Assembly: GCA_014656015.1 (NCBI GenBank)
Contig: BNBP01000060.1
Coordinates: forward strand, 1 to 43,613
Direction: 5' to 3'
Origin: Streptomyces griseoaurantiacus
GTDB lineage: Bacteria > Actinomycetota > Actinomycetes > Streptomycetales > Streptomycetaceae
Length of the DNA: 43,613 nucleotides
The notes under the pieces were generated by a model, which was not told the DNA's origin, did no database searches, and worked only from the letters and a program-made list of their open reading frames with translations. Made by a program: the position numbers and the translations under genes. Numbering within the stretch: the stretch's first letter is position 1; every line of letters starts with the position of its first letter. Shown one piece after another: positions 8,021 through 16,203 of this stretch.

Positions 8021-8106
8021 CCCGCCGGACCCATAGCCCGCCGGACCCGTGGCCCGCCGGACCCGTAGTCCGCCGGCCCCATAACCCGTCGGCCCCGTTG
8101 GCCGGC
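8014..8106. repeat. Tandem 16-bp repeat array overlapping the marR stop
   Basis: Nearly six units with a 16-bp period run from 8014. The first two are identical CCCATAGCCCGCCGGA, and the later ones drift at two to four positions. The array begins in the last codons of the MarR gene, supplies its TAG stop, and fills the convergent gap to the PP2C gene, which ends at 8115. Each unit is GC-rich with a partial CCGCCGG core. Confidence 0.85.
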
Positions 8107-8114
8107 GCCCGCCC

Positions 8115-8903
8115 TCACAGCTCCACGAACACCACGGTCGCGTCGTCGTGCGTCTTCGCCCCGCCCAGCCGGACGCGGGCCTCGGCGTCCCCCCGCTCCA
8201 GCTCCCGCACCCGCTCCACCAGCGCCGCCGCGCCCCGCCCGCGCAGCACCGCGAACAGCTCCGCCCAGTCGCCCTCGCCGAACGTCTCCGTCCACCGCGC
8301 CGCCCCGTCCGACAGGGCGGCCACCGCGCGCACGGACCCCCTCGGCGCGGTCCCGCTCACCGCCCGCCGCGCCACCGCCGGGTCGGCCGCCGCCGTGAAG
8401 AAGCCGCCCTCCTTGTTGCGCAGCGTCCCGTCCACCACCGCCGCCGACCTGAGCGCCGCGCGCGGCAGCCGGGCCAGGCGGTCGTCCAGGACCGGGGTGA
8501 CCGTGCCGTCCGGCGCCTCCAGCAGCAGTACCGCGTCGCACAGGACCAGGTACTCCACGACCGCCTCGTCCCAGCGCGCCGCGGCGACGGTCGCCTGAGG
8601 CGTGCGCGGGTGAGAAAGGTCACAGGTCGCGGCGTGCGCCTCCGCCGTGCGGGAGATTGCCGCGGACAGCACCCCGGGCAGCGTCAGATCCCGTCGGGAA
8701 ACGGACAGTTCGGTCAGGGCGCCGCCCAGCCGGGCGCAGTACCACGGCACCGAGTGCGCGCACCCCGGCGCGACCGTCGGCGGGGTCACCCCGTCCAGCA
8801 CCGCCAGCGCGCCGCCCTGTCCCGAGGCGGGCAGGGCGAGGGCGGTGAAGTCCTCGTTGGGGCGGTCGGGACCCGCGGGCTCCGAGATGAGTTCCGTACG
8901 CAT
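8115..8903 (-). CDS. PP2C-like protein serine/threonine phosphatase
   Basis: A 262-residue protein from ATG 8903. The PP2C metal-binding signature is visible as PNEDF near residue 15, AVLDGVTPP near 35, AALSDGAARW in the second half and the C-terminal THDDATVVFVEL. These Asp residues coordinate the two Mn/Mg ions that carry out phosphoester hydrolysis on Ser/Thr-phosphorylated proteins. There is no membrane segment or sensor domain, so it is a cytoplasmic catalytic domain only. A longer frame to 8975 exists, but ATG 8903 starts directly on the conserved N-terminus. It is divergent from the conservon with 357 bp between the starts. A functional link to that signalling locus is possible but unproven. 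Confidence 0.8.
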   Translation of the reverse strand: MRTELISEPAGPDRPNEDFTALALPASGQGGALAVLDGVTPPTVAPGCAHSVPWYCARLGGALTELSVSRRDLTLPGVLSAAISRTAEAHAATCDLSHPRTPQATVAAARWDEAVVEYLVLCDAVLLLEAPDGTVTPVLDDRLARLPRAALRSAAVVDGTLRNKEGGFFTAAADPAVARRAVSGTAPRGSVRAVAALSDGAARWTETFGEGDWAELFAVLRGRGAAALVERVRELERGDAEARVRLGGAKTHDDATVVFVEL

Positions 8904-9260
8904 CCGGCCAGTCTGCACGAGCCCTTCACAGGGTCCGCAAAAGCCCGCCATTCGCCGCCGGACGGGCACGGACACCCGCTCCCACCGCCGGTTTTGGCAC
9001 CGATTGACAGCATCCGGTGAAACGTGGCGGCGAATATTGCCAAAGCGCGGCGCCGACGTCCAACCGGCCCGCCGCGGACCGTCGTGGCACAGGCCGGAGG
9101 AACTTGCCCGCCAACTCCCCGCCGGGGTTCACTCCTTCGGGTGGCGGGCCGGGCGAAGTGGGGCCACTGCCCAGCGTCACTGGGAGGGTCGGGAGCCGTA
9201 CCGGGACGACCCTCCTCCCGTGACGGGACGTCACCCGGGCCCTTGGTAGACGAGTCAGGA
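8904..9260. other. Divergent intergenic region: PP2C gene / conservon
   Basis: A 357-bp stretch. It has a TTGACA hexamer (plus strand, about 9004) followed by the AT-rich GAATATT at about 9033, with a spacing longer than a standard sigma-70 promoter. It also has an interrupted inverted repeat TTTTGGCA...TTGCCAAA flanking the hexamer. An open frame from 9024 runs in phase into the sensor gene but shows no family similarity before 9261, so it is treated as leader. No RNA gene was recognised. Confidence 0.4.
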
Positions 9261-12200
9261 ATGCGAGCACCGGTGCAGAAAACGCGGCCTCGGCGCCCAG
9301 GCAAGCAGACGCCTCCCGCACAGGACGGCGCCTCCTCCGAGTCCGTGGGAAGGGGACGGCCCACGCACGTCCGCAACCGGCTGATCGTCGCGGTGGCCGT
9401 GGTGGCCGCCGCCGTCGCCGGTGCCGGCGCGCCGAGCGTCCTCGCCGCCTCGGGCGACCTCAACGACTCACAGAGCCTCGTCACCCTCGGCGAGCAGACC
9501 CGTGACGCGCTCTCCCTCGCCCACGCGCTGGCCGACGAGCGGGACCAGGTCACCGCCTTCGTCGCCGCCGGGCGCCCCCGGTCCGAGGCGCCGGGCGAAC
9601 AGCGCAGCGCCCGCGTCGACCGGCAGGTCGAGGAACTGCGCGCCGACCCCGACCTGCCCGAGGCGCTGCGCACCGCCCTCCAGGACGTCGCCGCCGCCCG
9701 CCGGGCCGCGCTCACCGGGAAGAGCACCGCCCTCGAGACCCACCGCGCCTACACCGAGGTCCTCGGCGAACTGCACGCCCTGGCAGAGGATCTCGCCGAG
9801 AAGCTGCCGCCCCGGGCCGGGGGCGGCGACCACGCCCTGGCCTCGCTCGACACCGCCGTCCAGCAGGCCGCCGCCGCCCGCGGGCTGCTGCTCGCCGCGC
9901 TCGCCGTCCCGCACGGCACGCACACCGTGATCGACCCGGTCACCGGCCTGCCGAGCACCAGCAGCACCGGGACCCCCGCCGAGGCCAAGCAGCGCGACGC
10001 ACTCACCGCCGCCGCCCAGCAGGCCGACGTCCGCTCCGACGCGGCCGTCGCCGACTTCCGCGACACCGCCGGCTCCGCCGCGAAGAACAGCTACGACACG
10101 ACCGTGACCGGGCCCGAGGTGGCGAGCGCGGAGAAGTACCTGACCCGCCTCACCGACCAGCCCACCTTCTCCGACAGCGAGCTCAACACCAGCGCCACCA
10201 AGCTGGAGACGGCCCTGTCCGCCCGCGTCGAGGCGATGCGCGGCGCCGAGTCCTCCCTCTACGAGCGCCGCGGCAAGGACCTCGAACGCCTCCGCGACGA
10301 GGACGTCACCTCGCTGGAGATCCGCGTCGCCGTCCTCGGCGCGCTCGTCCTGCTCGCCGTCGCCATCGCCACCGCGCTCGCCCGCAGCCTCACCCGCCCG
10401 CTCGCCGTCCTGCGCAAGGGCTCCGCGCGGCTGGCCGGCGACCCGGCGGGGGAGGAGCCGGTCAAGTTCACCGGCCGCAACGACGAGTTCGCGCAGGTCG
10501 TCCGTTCCGTCAACGCCCTGCACGCGCACGCCGTCTCCCTCCAGGAACGCGTCGGCACCCTGGAGTCCGACCGCAAGCACCTCATCGAGAAGCGCCAGAG
10601 CGTGGCCGACGAGCGGCAGCGCCTGCGCGAGGAACTCGAGGCGGCCACCGGCCGGCTGGAGGAGGCCCGCGGCACCGTCCACGGCACCTTCGTCAACCTC
10701 GCCCTGCGCACCCTCGCCCTCGTGGAACGCCAACTCGGCGTCATCGAGGGGCTGGAGGAGCGCGAGCAGGACCCCGAGCGCCTCGGCACGCTCTTCAAGC
10801 TCGACCACCTCGCCACCGTCATGCGCCGGCACAGCGAGAACCTCCTCGTCCTCGCCGGCGCGGAGCACGGACAGCAGCACGCCGGGCCCGTGCCGCTGGT
10901 CGACGTGGTGCGGGCCGCCGTCAGCGAGATCGAACGGTACGACCGCGTCCGCATCGCCACCCTGCCGCCGCACGCCCATGTCACCGGCTTCGCCGCGGAC
11001 GACCTCTCGCACCTGCTCGCCGAACTCCTGGAGAACGCCACCTCGTTCTCGCCGCCGGACGCCTCCGTGGAGATCTCCGGCTGGCTGCTGGAGAACGGCG
11101 AGGTCATGCTCTCCGTCCAGGACGAGGGCATCGGCATCACCCCCGACCGGCTGACCCGCCTCAACGCCCGGCTCACCGGCTTCGACCCCGAGCGGCCCTA
11201 CGGGAGCGAGGACGGCGAGGGGCTCGGGCTCGGCCTGTACGTCGTCGCCCGCCTCGCCCACCGGCACGGGGCGCGGGTGCGGTTGCGCGCGCAGAAGCAG
11301 GGCGGCAGCACGGCGGTCACCGTGCTGCCCAAGGCGCTGCTGGCCGGCGCCGAGGCCACGGCGGTGGCGGCCCCCGGAACCCCGGCCGCGCCCGGCACGG
11401 AGTCGCTGCGTCTGCCGGGCGCCGGCGCGGAGGCCAACTCCAACGTGCTCCCGACCCGCGCGCGCCCCGCGCCGCCCGGCGAGGAGGACCCGCTGATCGC
11501 CGCGGCGGAGGCGACGGTCCGCGCCCACGAGGCGCGGACCGCGGACCCGGCCGCGGACGCCCCCGAGCCCTCGGACGCACCGGGGGCTCCGGACGCCTCC
11601 GAGACCCCGGTCGACGGGTCGTCCCCGGCGCCCGCGGAGGAGGCCGCCCGGGACGAGGCGCCCGCACCCCACGGCGACGCCGCCGGGGACGAGGCGCCCG
11701 TGCAGCACGGCGCGGCCGCGAGCCCCGAGGGCGGCGCCGGGCGGGACAGCCGCGAGGAGGAGGCCGTCACCTCCGAGACGACCATGGAACTGCTGGCCCC
11801 CGCGCCCGCGGCCCCGGAGACCGCCCCCGCCGGTGAGCGCTACTCCATAGGCCCCGACAGCCACGAGCGCAGCGTCGACGAGACCGACACCGAGACCGAG
11901 ACCGGGACCGGGACCCCGGCACCCGCGCCGGGTCGCGCGCCCCGGCTCACGGCCAAGGGGCTGCCCAAGCGCACGCCCCGCATCTCCGCACCCGTCGAGG
12001 CCCCCCGGGCCAGGACCGGCGGGGTGGACGCCGAGGCGCTGCGGCGGCGGCTCGGCGGCTTCCACCAGGGGGCGCGGAAGGGGGCCCGGGCCGCGGAGGC
12101 GGAACTCGCCGACCGGCCCGGCGGAACGGACCGGCCCGAGGGCACCGGCCGACCCGGGAGGACCGACCTGCCCGAGGGGACCGACCGGCCCCGGGGAACC

Positions 12201-12335
12201 GACCGGACCGAGGGGGCCGTCCCGGCCGCACGGACCGGGCACGGCGCCGCACCTGCCACGGAAGAACACGGCCCGCTTCAGGACCCGGCGGCCGTGGACA
12301 CATCGGGGGGCACTGTCGAGGAGGCAACCAGTTGA
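9261..12335 (+). CDS. cvnA: Conservon sensor kinase-like protein CvnA (NIT-HAMP-HATPase)
   Basis: A 1024-residue membrane protein if started at ATG 9261. Basic residues precede a first membrane helix at about 40-62. An extracytoplasmic nitrate/nitrite-sensing-type domain (about 65-350) is followed by a second helix at about 353-373. A HAMP segment (SLTRPLAVLRKGSARLAGD), coiled coil and ATPase domain come next, with N-box AELLENATSFSPPD near 590, G1 DEGIGI near 620 and GLGLGLYVVARLAHRHGA near 655. No classical H-box is apparent, as usual in conservons. Residues about 690-1024 form an acidic, Ala/Pro-rich disordered tail with six hexapeptide repeats. It probably relays a signal to the downstream roadblock/DUF742/GTPase trio. 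It overlaps the next gene by a TTGA stop-start. Confidence 0.92.
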   Translation: MRAPVQKTRPRRPGKQTPPAQDGASSESVGRGRPTHVRNRLIVAVAVVAAAVAGAGAPSVLAASGDLNDSQSLVTLGEQTRDALSLAHALADERDQVTAFVAAGRPRSEAPGEQRSARVDRQVEELRADPDLPEALRTALQDVAAARRAALTGKSTALETHRAYTEVLGELHALAEDLAEKLPPRAGGGDHALASLDTAVQQAAAARGLLLAALAVPHGTHTVIDPVTGLPSTSSTGTPAEAKQRDALTAAAQQADVRSDAAVADFRDTAGSAAKNSYDTTVTGPEVASAEKYLTRLTDQPTFSDSELNTSATKLETALSARVEAMRGAESSLYERRGKDLERLRDEDVTSLEIRVAVLGALVLLAVAIATALARSLTRPLAVLRKGSARLAGDPAGEEPVKFTGRNDEFAQVVRSVNALHAHAVSLQERVGTLESDRKHLIEKRQSVADERQRLREELEAATGRLEEARGTVHGTFVNLALRTLALVERQLGVIEGLEEREQDPERLGTLFKLDHLATVMRRHSENLLVLAGAEHGQQHAGPVPLVDVVRAAVSEIERYDRVRIATLPPHAHVTGFAADDLSHLLAELLENATSFSPPDASVEISGWLLENGEVMLSVQDEGIGITPDRLTRLNARLTGFDPERPYGSEDGEGLGLGLYVVARLAHRHGARVRLRAQKQGGSTAVTVLPKALLAGAEATAVAAPGTPAAPGTESLRLPGAGAEANSNVLPTRARPAPPGEEDPLIAAAEATVRAHEARTADPAADAPEPSDAPGAPDASETPVDGSSPAPAEEAARDEAPAPHGDAAGDEAPVQHGAAASPEGGAGRDSREEEAVTSETTMELLAPAPAAPETAPAGERYSIGPDSHERSVDETDTETETGTGTPAPAPGRAPRLTAKGLPKRTPRISAPVEAPRARTGGVDAEALRRRLGGFHQGARKGARAAEAELADRPGGTDRPEGTGRPGRTDLPEGTDRPRGTDRTEGAVPAARTGHGAAPATEEHGPLQDPAAVDTSGGTVEEATS
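12111..12218 (+). repeat. Six 18-bp in-frame repeats in the cvnA tail
   Basis: Six consecutive 18-bp units, based on GACCGGCCCGAGGGGACC, encode variations of a TDRPEG hexapeptide near the C-terminus of the sensor protein. The units are diverged but keep phase. The repeat lies in the disordered tail, after all catalytic motifs. Confidence 0.85.
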
Positions 12336-12871
12336 CCGCGTCCACCACCTTCGGACTGAGCAGCGAAGCCCGCAATCTGCAGTGGCTGTTGACCAACCTG
12401 GTCGAGGAGGTGCCCGGCATCCTCTCGGTGGCGGTGGTCTCCTCCGACGGTCTGCTGCTGCTCTCCTCCGACCCCGGAGCCCTCGCCGCCGCCCGCACCG
12501 CCGGCGGTGACACCCCCGCCGGCCCCCGCGGTTCCTCCGCCGACCTCGCGACCGTCGTCTCCGGCATCGGCAGCCTCACGATCGGCGCCGCGAAGCTGGT
12601 CGGGTACGGCGAGGTCAAGCACACCATGATCGCGATGGAGGAGGGCAGCCTCTTCGTCATGTCGATCAGCGACGGCTCCCTGCTCGGTGTGCACGGCTCC
12701 GCGGACTGCGACATGAGCGTGGTCGCCTACCACATGGCGCTCTTCGTGGGCCGGGCCGGACACGTCCTGACCCCCGAACTCCGCAGCGAGCTGCGCCAGT
12801 CCCTGGAGACCGAGCAGCCCGAACCGGCCGGTCCGGGCGATCCGGCCGGGCGGCCGGGGGCCGCGCGATGA
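12332..12871 (+). CDS. cvnB: Conservon roadblock/LC7 protein CvnB
   Basis: A 179-residue roadblock/LC7-domain protein. It starts at TTG 12332, which overlaps the cvnA stop (TTGA), and GAGGAGG lies eight bases upstream. The domain is visible as LQWLLTNLVEEVPGILSVAVVSSDGLLLLSS, in two blocks separated from ADLATVVSGIGSLTIGA, then MIAMEEGSLFVMSISDGSLLGVH. Roadblock proteins act as regulatory partners of small GTPases; here the GTPase is two genes downstream. The C-terminal 20 residues are Pro/Gly-rich. It is translationally coupled at both ends, and its stop overlaps the next start as ATGA. Confidence 0.93.
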   Translation: MTASTTFGLSSEARNLQWLLTNLVEEVPGILSVAVVSSDGLLLLSSDPGALAAARTAGGDTPAGPRGSSADLATVVSGIGSLTIGAAKLVGYGEVKHTMIAMEEGSLFVMSISDGSLLGVHGSADCDMSVVAYHMALFVGRAGHVLTPELRSELRQSLETEQPEPAGPGDPAGRPGAAR

Positions 12872-13449
12872 ACGCGACCGGGAAACCCGCCACCGGGAAG
12901 CCGGGCACCGGAGAACCCGCCCCCGAGGAGCCCTCCACCGGGAGCGCAGCCTCCGAGAGGCCGGGCACCGGGGCTACCGCCCCCGAGGAGCCCGCCGGCG
13001 GCGGGTCCGCCGCAGGGCGGCCCGGGCGGGGCCGACGGCGGCGGACCGAGGACGGCCCCCGCAGACTTCCCGTGCGCGGCGCCGACCGCGCGCCCGCCCG
13101 CGTGCGCCCCTACTCGCTCACCGGCGGACGGACCCGCTTCGGTCACGTCCTGCTCGTCGAGACCTTCGTGGCCGCTCTGGAACCCCCCGAGGAACGCCGC
13201 GAACTGACGAATGGTTCACTGGCCACCCGAGTGATGCCCGAGATGCGGGCCATCGTCGAACTGTGCCGCCGCATGCGGACGGTGGCCGAGGTCGCGGCCC
13301 TGCTCAGGATGCCGCTCGGGGTGGTCCGGGTGCTGCTGAGCGACCTCGCGGACCAGGGAAAGATCCGTGTGTACGGAACCGGTCACGGCCCCGGACAGCC
13401 GGACCGCGCGCTGCTGGAAAGGGTACTGAGTGGACTCCGCCGTCTCTGA
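12868..13449 (+). CDS. cvnC: Conservon DUF742 protein CvnC
   Basis: A 193-residue protein. An N-terminal Gly/Pro/Thr-rich region of about 70 residues contains repeats of the type PGTGEPAPEEPSTG. The DUF742 domain follows: VRPYSLTGGRTRFGHVLLVET, LCRRMRTVAEVAALLRMPLG, then VVRVLLSDLADQGKIRVYG. The latter half resembles a winged helix. DUF742 is the constant third member of conservons, and its biochemical role is not settled. ATG 12868 overlaps the cvnB stop, and the gene overlaps cvnD by 20 bp. The DNA of the N-terminal region is repetitive. Confidence 0.92.
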   Translation: MNATGKPATGKPGTGEPAPEEPSTGSAASERPGTGATAPEEPAGGGSAAGRPGRGRRRRTEDGPRRLPVRGADRAPARVRPYSLTGGRTRFGHVLLVETFVAALEPPEERRELTNGSLATRVMPEMRAIVELCRRMRTVAEVAALLRMPLGVVRVLLSDLADQGKIRVYGTGHGPGQPDRALLERVLSGLRRL

Positions 13450-14071
13450 CGCCGCCTCCCCGGGCGTCGCCCCGCTCCTCGAGGACGAGGAGTCGCTCCA
13501 GGCCTGGCAGACGGACCGCAGCCGCGCTCCCGTCGCCACGAAGATCGTCGTCGCGGGCGGCTTCGGCGTCGGCAAGACCACCCTCGTCACCGCCGTCTCG
13601 GAGATCACGCCGCTGCAGACCGAGGCGCTGATGACCGAGGCGAGCGCGGGGACCGACGACCTCTCGGACACCCCGGAGAAGCTCACCACCACCGTGGCCA
13701 TGGACTACGGCCGTCTCACGCTCGACGACGACCTGGTCCTCTACGTCTTCGGCACCCCCGGCCAGCAGCGGTTCTGGTTCATGTGGGACGACCTGGTGCG
13801 CGGCGCGATCGGCGCGGTCGTGCTCGCCGACACCCGGCGGCTCGCGGACTGCTTCCCCGCGCTCGACTACTTCGAGAGCTGCGGTCTGCCGTACATCGTG
13901 GCGGTCAACCACTTCGACGGCAGCGAGCGGTACGAACCGGAGGACGTGCGCGAGGCATTGACGATCCCGGCGCACATCCCTGTAATGATCATGGACGCGC
14001 GGAAGCGGATCTCGGCGATCGAGACCCTGCTGGGCCTCGTGCGGCACGCCCTGGAGATGTCGCCCGAGTAG
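13430..14071 (+). CDS. cvnD: Conservon GTPase CvnD
   Basis: A 213-residue small GTPase from GTG 13430, with GGAAAGGG upstream inside cvnC. The P-loop is GGFGVGKTTLVTAVSE, the switch region includes TEALMTEASAG, G3 is YVFGTPGQQRFWFMW and G4-like NHFDG follows AVN. The Gln after GTPG and the fold resemble the MglA/Ras-like group. It is thought to be switched by the roadblock protein and the sensor-like CvnA at the membrane. The cvnABCD genes form one coupled operon. No cytochrome P450, the common fifth conservon gene, follows; instead a flavoprotein begins 66 bp downstream. Confidence 0.95.
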   Translation: MDSAVSDAASPGVAPLLEDEESLQAWQTDRSRAPVATKIVVAGGFGVGKTTLVTAVSEITPLQTEALMTEASAGTDDLSDTPEKLTTTVAMDYGRLTLDDDLVLYVFGTPGQQRFWFMWDDLVRGAIGAVVLADTRRLADCFPALDYFESCGLPYIVAVNHFDGSERYEPEDVREALTIPAHIPVMIMDARKRISAIETLLGLVRHALEMSPE

Positions 14072-14137
14072 CCGGCGCCCCGGCCCGCGCGCCGCGATCC
14101 CCCACCCCGAGCCGTAGCCGTAGGAGACAGCAGCCGA

Positions 14138-15391
14138 ATGCGGAAGATACTCGTCGTCGGAGCCGGGCAGTCCGGACTCCAGCTCGCCCTCGGTCTCCAG
14201 TCGCACGGATACGAGGTCACCCTCATGTCCAACCGGACGGCGGACGAGATACGTTCCGGGCGGGTCATGTCGACGCAGTGCATGTTCCACACCGCGCTCC
14301 AGCACGAACGGGACCTCGAACTCGACTTCTGGGAGGCGAAGGCCCCGCGCATCGAGGGGCTCGGCGTCTCGGTCGCCGCCCCCGGCTCCTTCGAGGACGG
14401 GCCCGCCCGGCGCGCCGTCGACTGGGTCGGCCGGCTCGACGGGTACGCCCAGTCCGTCGACCAGCGGGTGAAGATGGCCGGCTGGATGGAGACCTTCGTG
14501 CAGCGCGGCGGCCAGCTCGTCATCCACGGGGCGGCCGTCGGCGACCTCGACTACTTCTCCCGCACCTACGAGCTCGTCCTCGTCTCGGCCGGCAAGGGCG
14601 AACTGGTGTCGATGTTCGGCCGCGACGCCGCCCGCTCCCCGTACCGCGAGCCGCAGCGCGCCCTCGCCGTCGCCTATGTGCACGGGCTCGGGCCGCGCCC
14701 GGAGCACCCGGACCGCGAAGTCGTCCGCTGCAATCTCGTGCCCGGAGTGGGAGAACTGTTCGTGACGCCGACGTACACGGTGTCCGGGCGCGCGGACACC
14801 CTCTTCTGGGAGGGCGTCCCCGGCGGGCCGCTGGACGTCTTCCAGGGTGTCAAGGACCCGGCCGAGCACCTGTCGCTGACGCTGGAGCTGATGGAGCGGT
14901 ACACCCCGTGGGAGTACGCGCGGGCGACGAAGGTCGAGCTGACGGACGCGGGCGGCACGCTGGCGGGACGGTACGCGCCCACCGTGCGGAACCCGGTCGG
15001 GGTGCTGCCGTCCGGGGGCCGGGTGCTGGGGGTCGCCGACGTGGTCGTCGCCAATGATCCCGTCACCGGGCAGGGCTCGAACTCGGCGTCCAAGTGCGCG
15101 GCCGCCTACCTCGCCTCGATCCTGGAGCACGGCGAGGCGGAGTTCGACGAGGCGTGGATGCGCCGCACCTTCGCGCGGTACTGGGAGACGGCCTCCCACG
15201 TCACCAAGTGGACGAACGCCATGCTCGCCCCGCCGCCGGAGCACGTGCTGAACCTGATCGGGGCGGCGCAGGAACTGCCGCCGGTCGCGAACCGCTTCGC
15301 CAACGGGTTCGACGACCCGGCGGACTTCGAGGACTTCTTCTACGAGCCCGAGCGCACGGCCGCCTACCTGGCCTCGGTCTCCGGGGAGTGA
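14138..15391 (+). CDS. Styrene-monooxygenase-like FAD-dependent oxygenase
   Basis: A 417-residue flavoprotein. The FAD-binding GxGxxG motif is at the very N-terminus (ILVVGAGQSGLQLALGL). The STQCMFHTALQHERDLELDFW segment, in two parts around Gln-Cys, and a substrate domain ending in GYAQSVDQRVKMAGWMETF match the StyA/indole-monooxygenase group, which needs FADH2 from a separate reductase. A late motif, VADVVVANDPVTGQGSNSASK, contacts the flavin in this family. No flavin reductase is encoded in this window. The gene follows cvnD by 66 bp on the same strand and is probably part of the same transcript. GTAGGAGACAG provides the ribosome-binding site. The substrate is unknown. Confidence 0.85.
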   Translation: MRKILVVGAGQSGLQLALGLQSHGYEVTLMSNRTADEIRSGRVMSTQCMFHTALQHERDLELDFWEAKAPRIEGLGVSVAAPGSFEDGPARRAVDWVGRLDGYAQSVDQRVKMAGWMETFVQRGGQLVIHGAAVGDLDYFSRTYELVLVSAGKGELVSMFGRDAARSPYREPQRALAVAYVHGLGPRPEHPDREVVRCNLVPGVGELFVTPTYTVSGRADTLFWEGVPGGPLDVFQGVKDPAEHLSLTLELMERYTPWEYARATKVELTDAGGTLAGRYAPTVRNPVGVLPSGGRVLGVADVVVANDPVTGQGSNSASKCAAAYLASILEHGEAEFDEAWMRRTFARYWETASHVTKWTNAMLAPPPEHVLNLIGAAQELPPVANRFANGFDDPADFEDFFYEPERTAAYLASVSGE

Positions 15392-15424
15392 GGTCCCGGC
15401 CGCGGCCCGTTCACCGGGGCGTGG

Positions 15425-16009
15425 TCACCGCGGTGCGGTGCGGGCGCGGAGGTGCGCGCGTTCGCCCTGGTGCCCCAGGAGGCTGAGGATCTCGACGGGG
15501 TGTTCGTCGGCGTTGCCGAACCAGTGCGGGGTGCGGGTGTCGAACTCGGCGGCCTCGCCGGGGCCCAGGGTCAGGTCCTGGTCCCCGAGGACCAGGCGCA
15601 GACGGCCGTCGAGGACGTAGATCCACTCGTAGCCCTCGTGGCTGGCCTGCTCGGGTTCCGAGGAGCGCATCCGCGGCGAGATGATCAGTTTGTAGGCTTG
15701 CAGGCTGCCCGCGCGCCGGGTGAGCGGGAGCATGGTCATGCCGTGCCGGGTGACCGGCCGCAGGTGCACGCGGGGGTCGCCCGTCTGCGGCGCCCCGATG
15801 AGCTGCCCGATGTCCACGCGCAGCTCCCGGGCCAGCGGCAGCAGCAGTTCGAGGGTCGGGCGGCGCCCGCCCGATTCCAGGCGCGAGAGCGTGCTGAGGG
15901 AGATCCCGGTGGCCTCGGCCAGGGCCGTCAGCGAGAGGCCGCGCCGGGTGCGCAGGCCCCTGAGACGGGGGCCGACCGCCGCCATCGTCGACTGTGTCTC
16001 TTCGTCCAT
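15425..16009 (-). CDS. XRE-cupin transcriptional regulator
   Basis: A 194-residue protein from ATG 16009. The start was chosen because AAGGTGGA precedes it; an in-frame TTG at 16033 would place the start inside the nearby dyad. Residues about 8-65 form an XRE helix-turn-helix (LRGLRTRRGLSLTALAEATG, then ISLSTLSRLESGGRRPTLEL). Residues about 100-185 form a cupin with HEGYEWIYVLDGRLRLVLGD and DTRTPHWFGN. This two-domain layout is typical of small-molecule-sensing repressors such as the PuuR/SutR type. It is divergent from the SDR gene, with 194 bp between starts, and likely regulates it. It is convergent with the flavoprotein gene. Confidence 0.9.
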   Translation of the reverse strand: MDEETQSTMAAVGPRLRGLRTRRGLSLTALAEATGISLSTLSRLESGGRRPTLELLLPLARELRVDIGQLIGAPQTGDPRVHLRPVTRHGMTMLPLTRRAGSLQAYKLIISPRMRSSEPEQASHEGYEWIYVLDGRLRLVLGDQDLTLGPGEAAEFDTRTPHWFGNADEHPVEILSLLGHQGERAHLRARTAPR

Positions 16010-16016
16010 CGTTCCA

Positions 16017-16035
16017 CCTTGCCACCGCGGCAAGG
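16017..16035. promoter_or_regulatory. Candidate XRE-cupin operator
   Basis: CCTTGCC-N5-GGCAAGG is a perfect inverted repeat with 7-bp arms, 8 to 26 bases upstream of the XRE-cupin start codon. Its size and position suit autoregulation by the encoded regulator, or an RNA hairpin around the ribosome-binding site. The call rests on symmetry and location only. Confidence 0.55.
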
Positions 16036-16203
16036 ATCTTTGCGCATCCGCACGGGGCGCCCGACCGTGGAGACGACCGCCCCCGGGCCTCCCCGGCCAC
16101 CATCCGGAGGGCCGCCGCCCGTACCGTGCCCCGTGCGCGAGGGCGGGCGCCCCCTTTCACCGGGTCCGGCGGCACCCGACACCGCACAGGAACGAGTACG
16201 ACC

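Noticed and set aside
9468..12269. 933-residue minus-strand open frame opposite cvnA
   Set aside because: The composition is dominated by Gly/Arg/Val, with no domain and no ribosome-binding site. The plus strand encodes a clear NIT-HAMP-HATPase protein.
13304..15244. 646-residue minus-strand open frame across cvnC, cvnD and the flavoprotein
   Set aside because: It spans three genes with strong motifs on the plus strand and has no family signature of its own.
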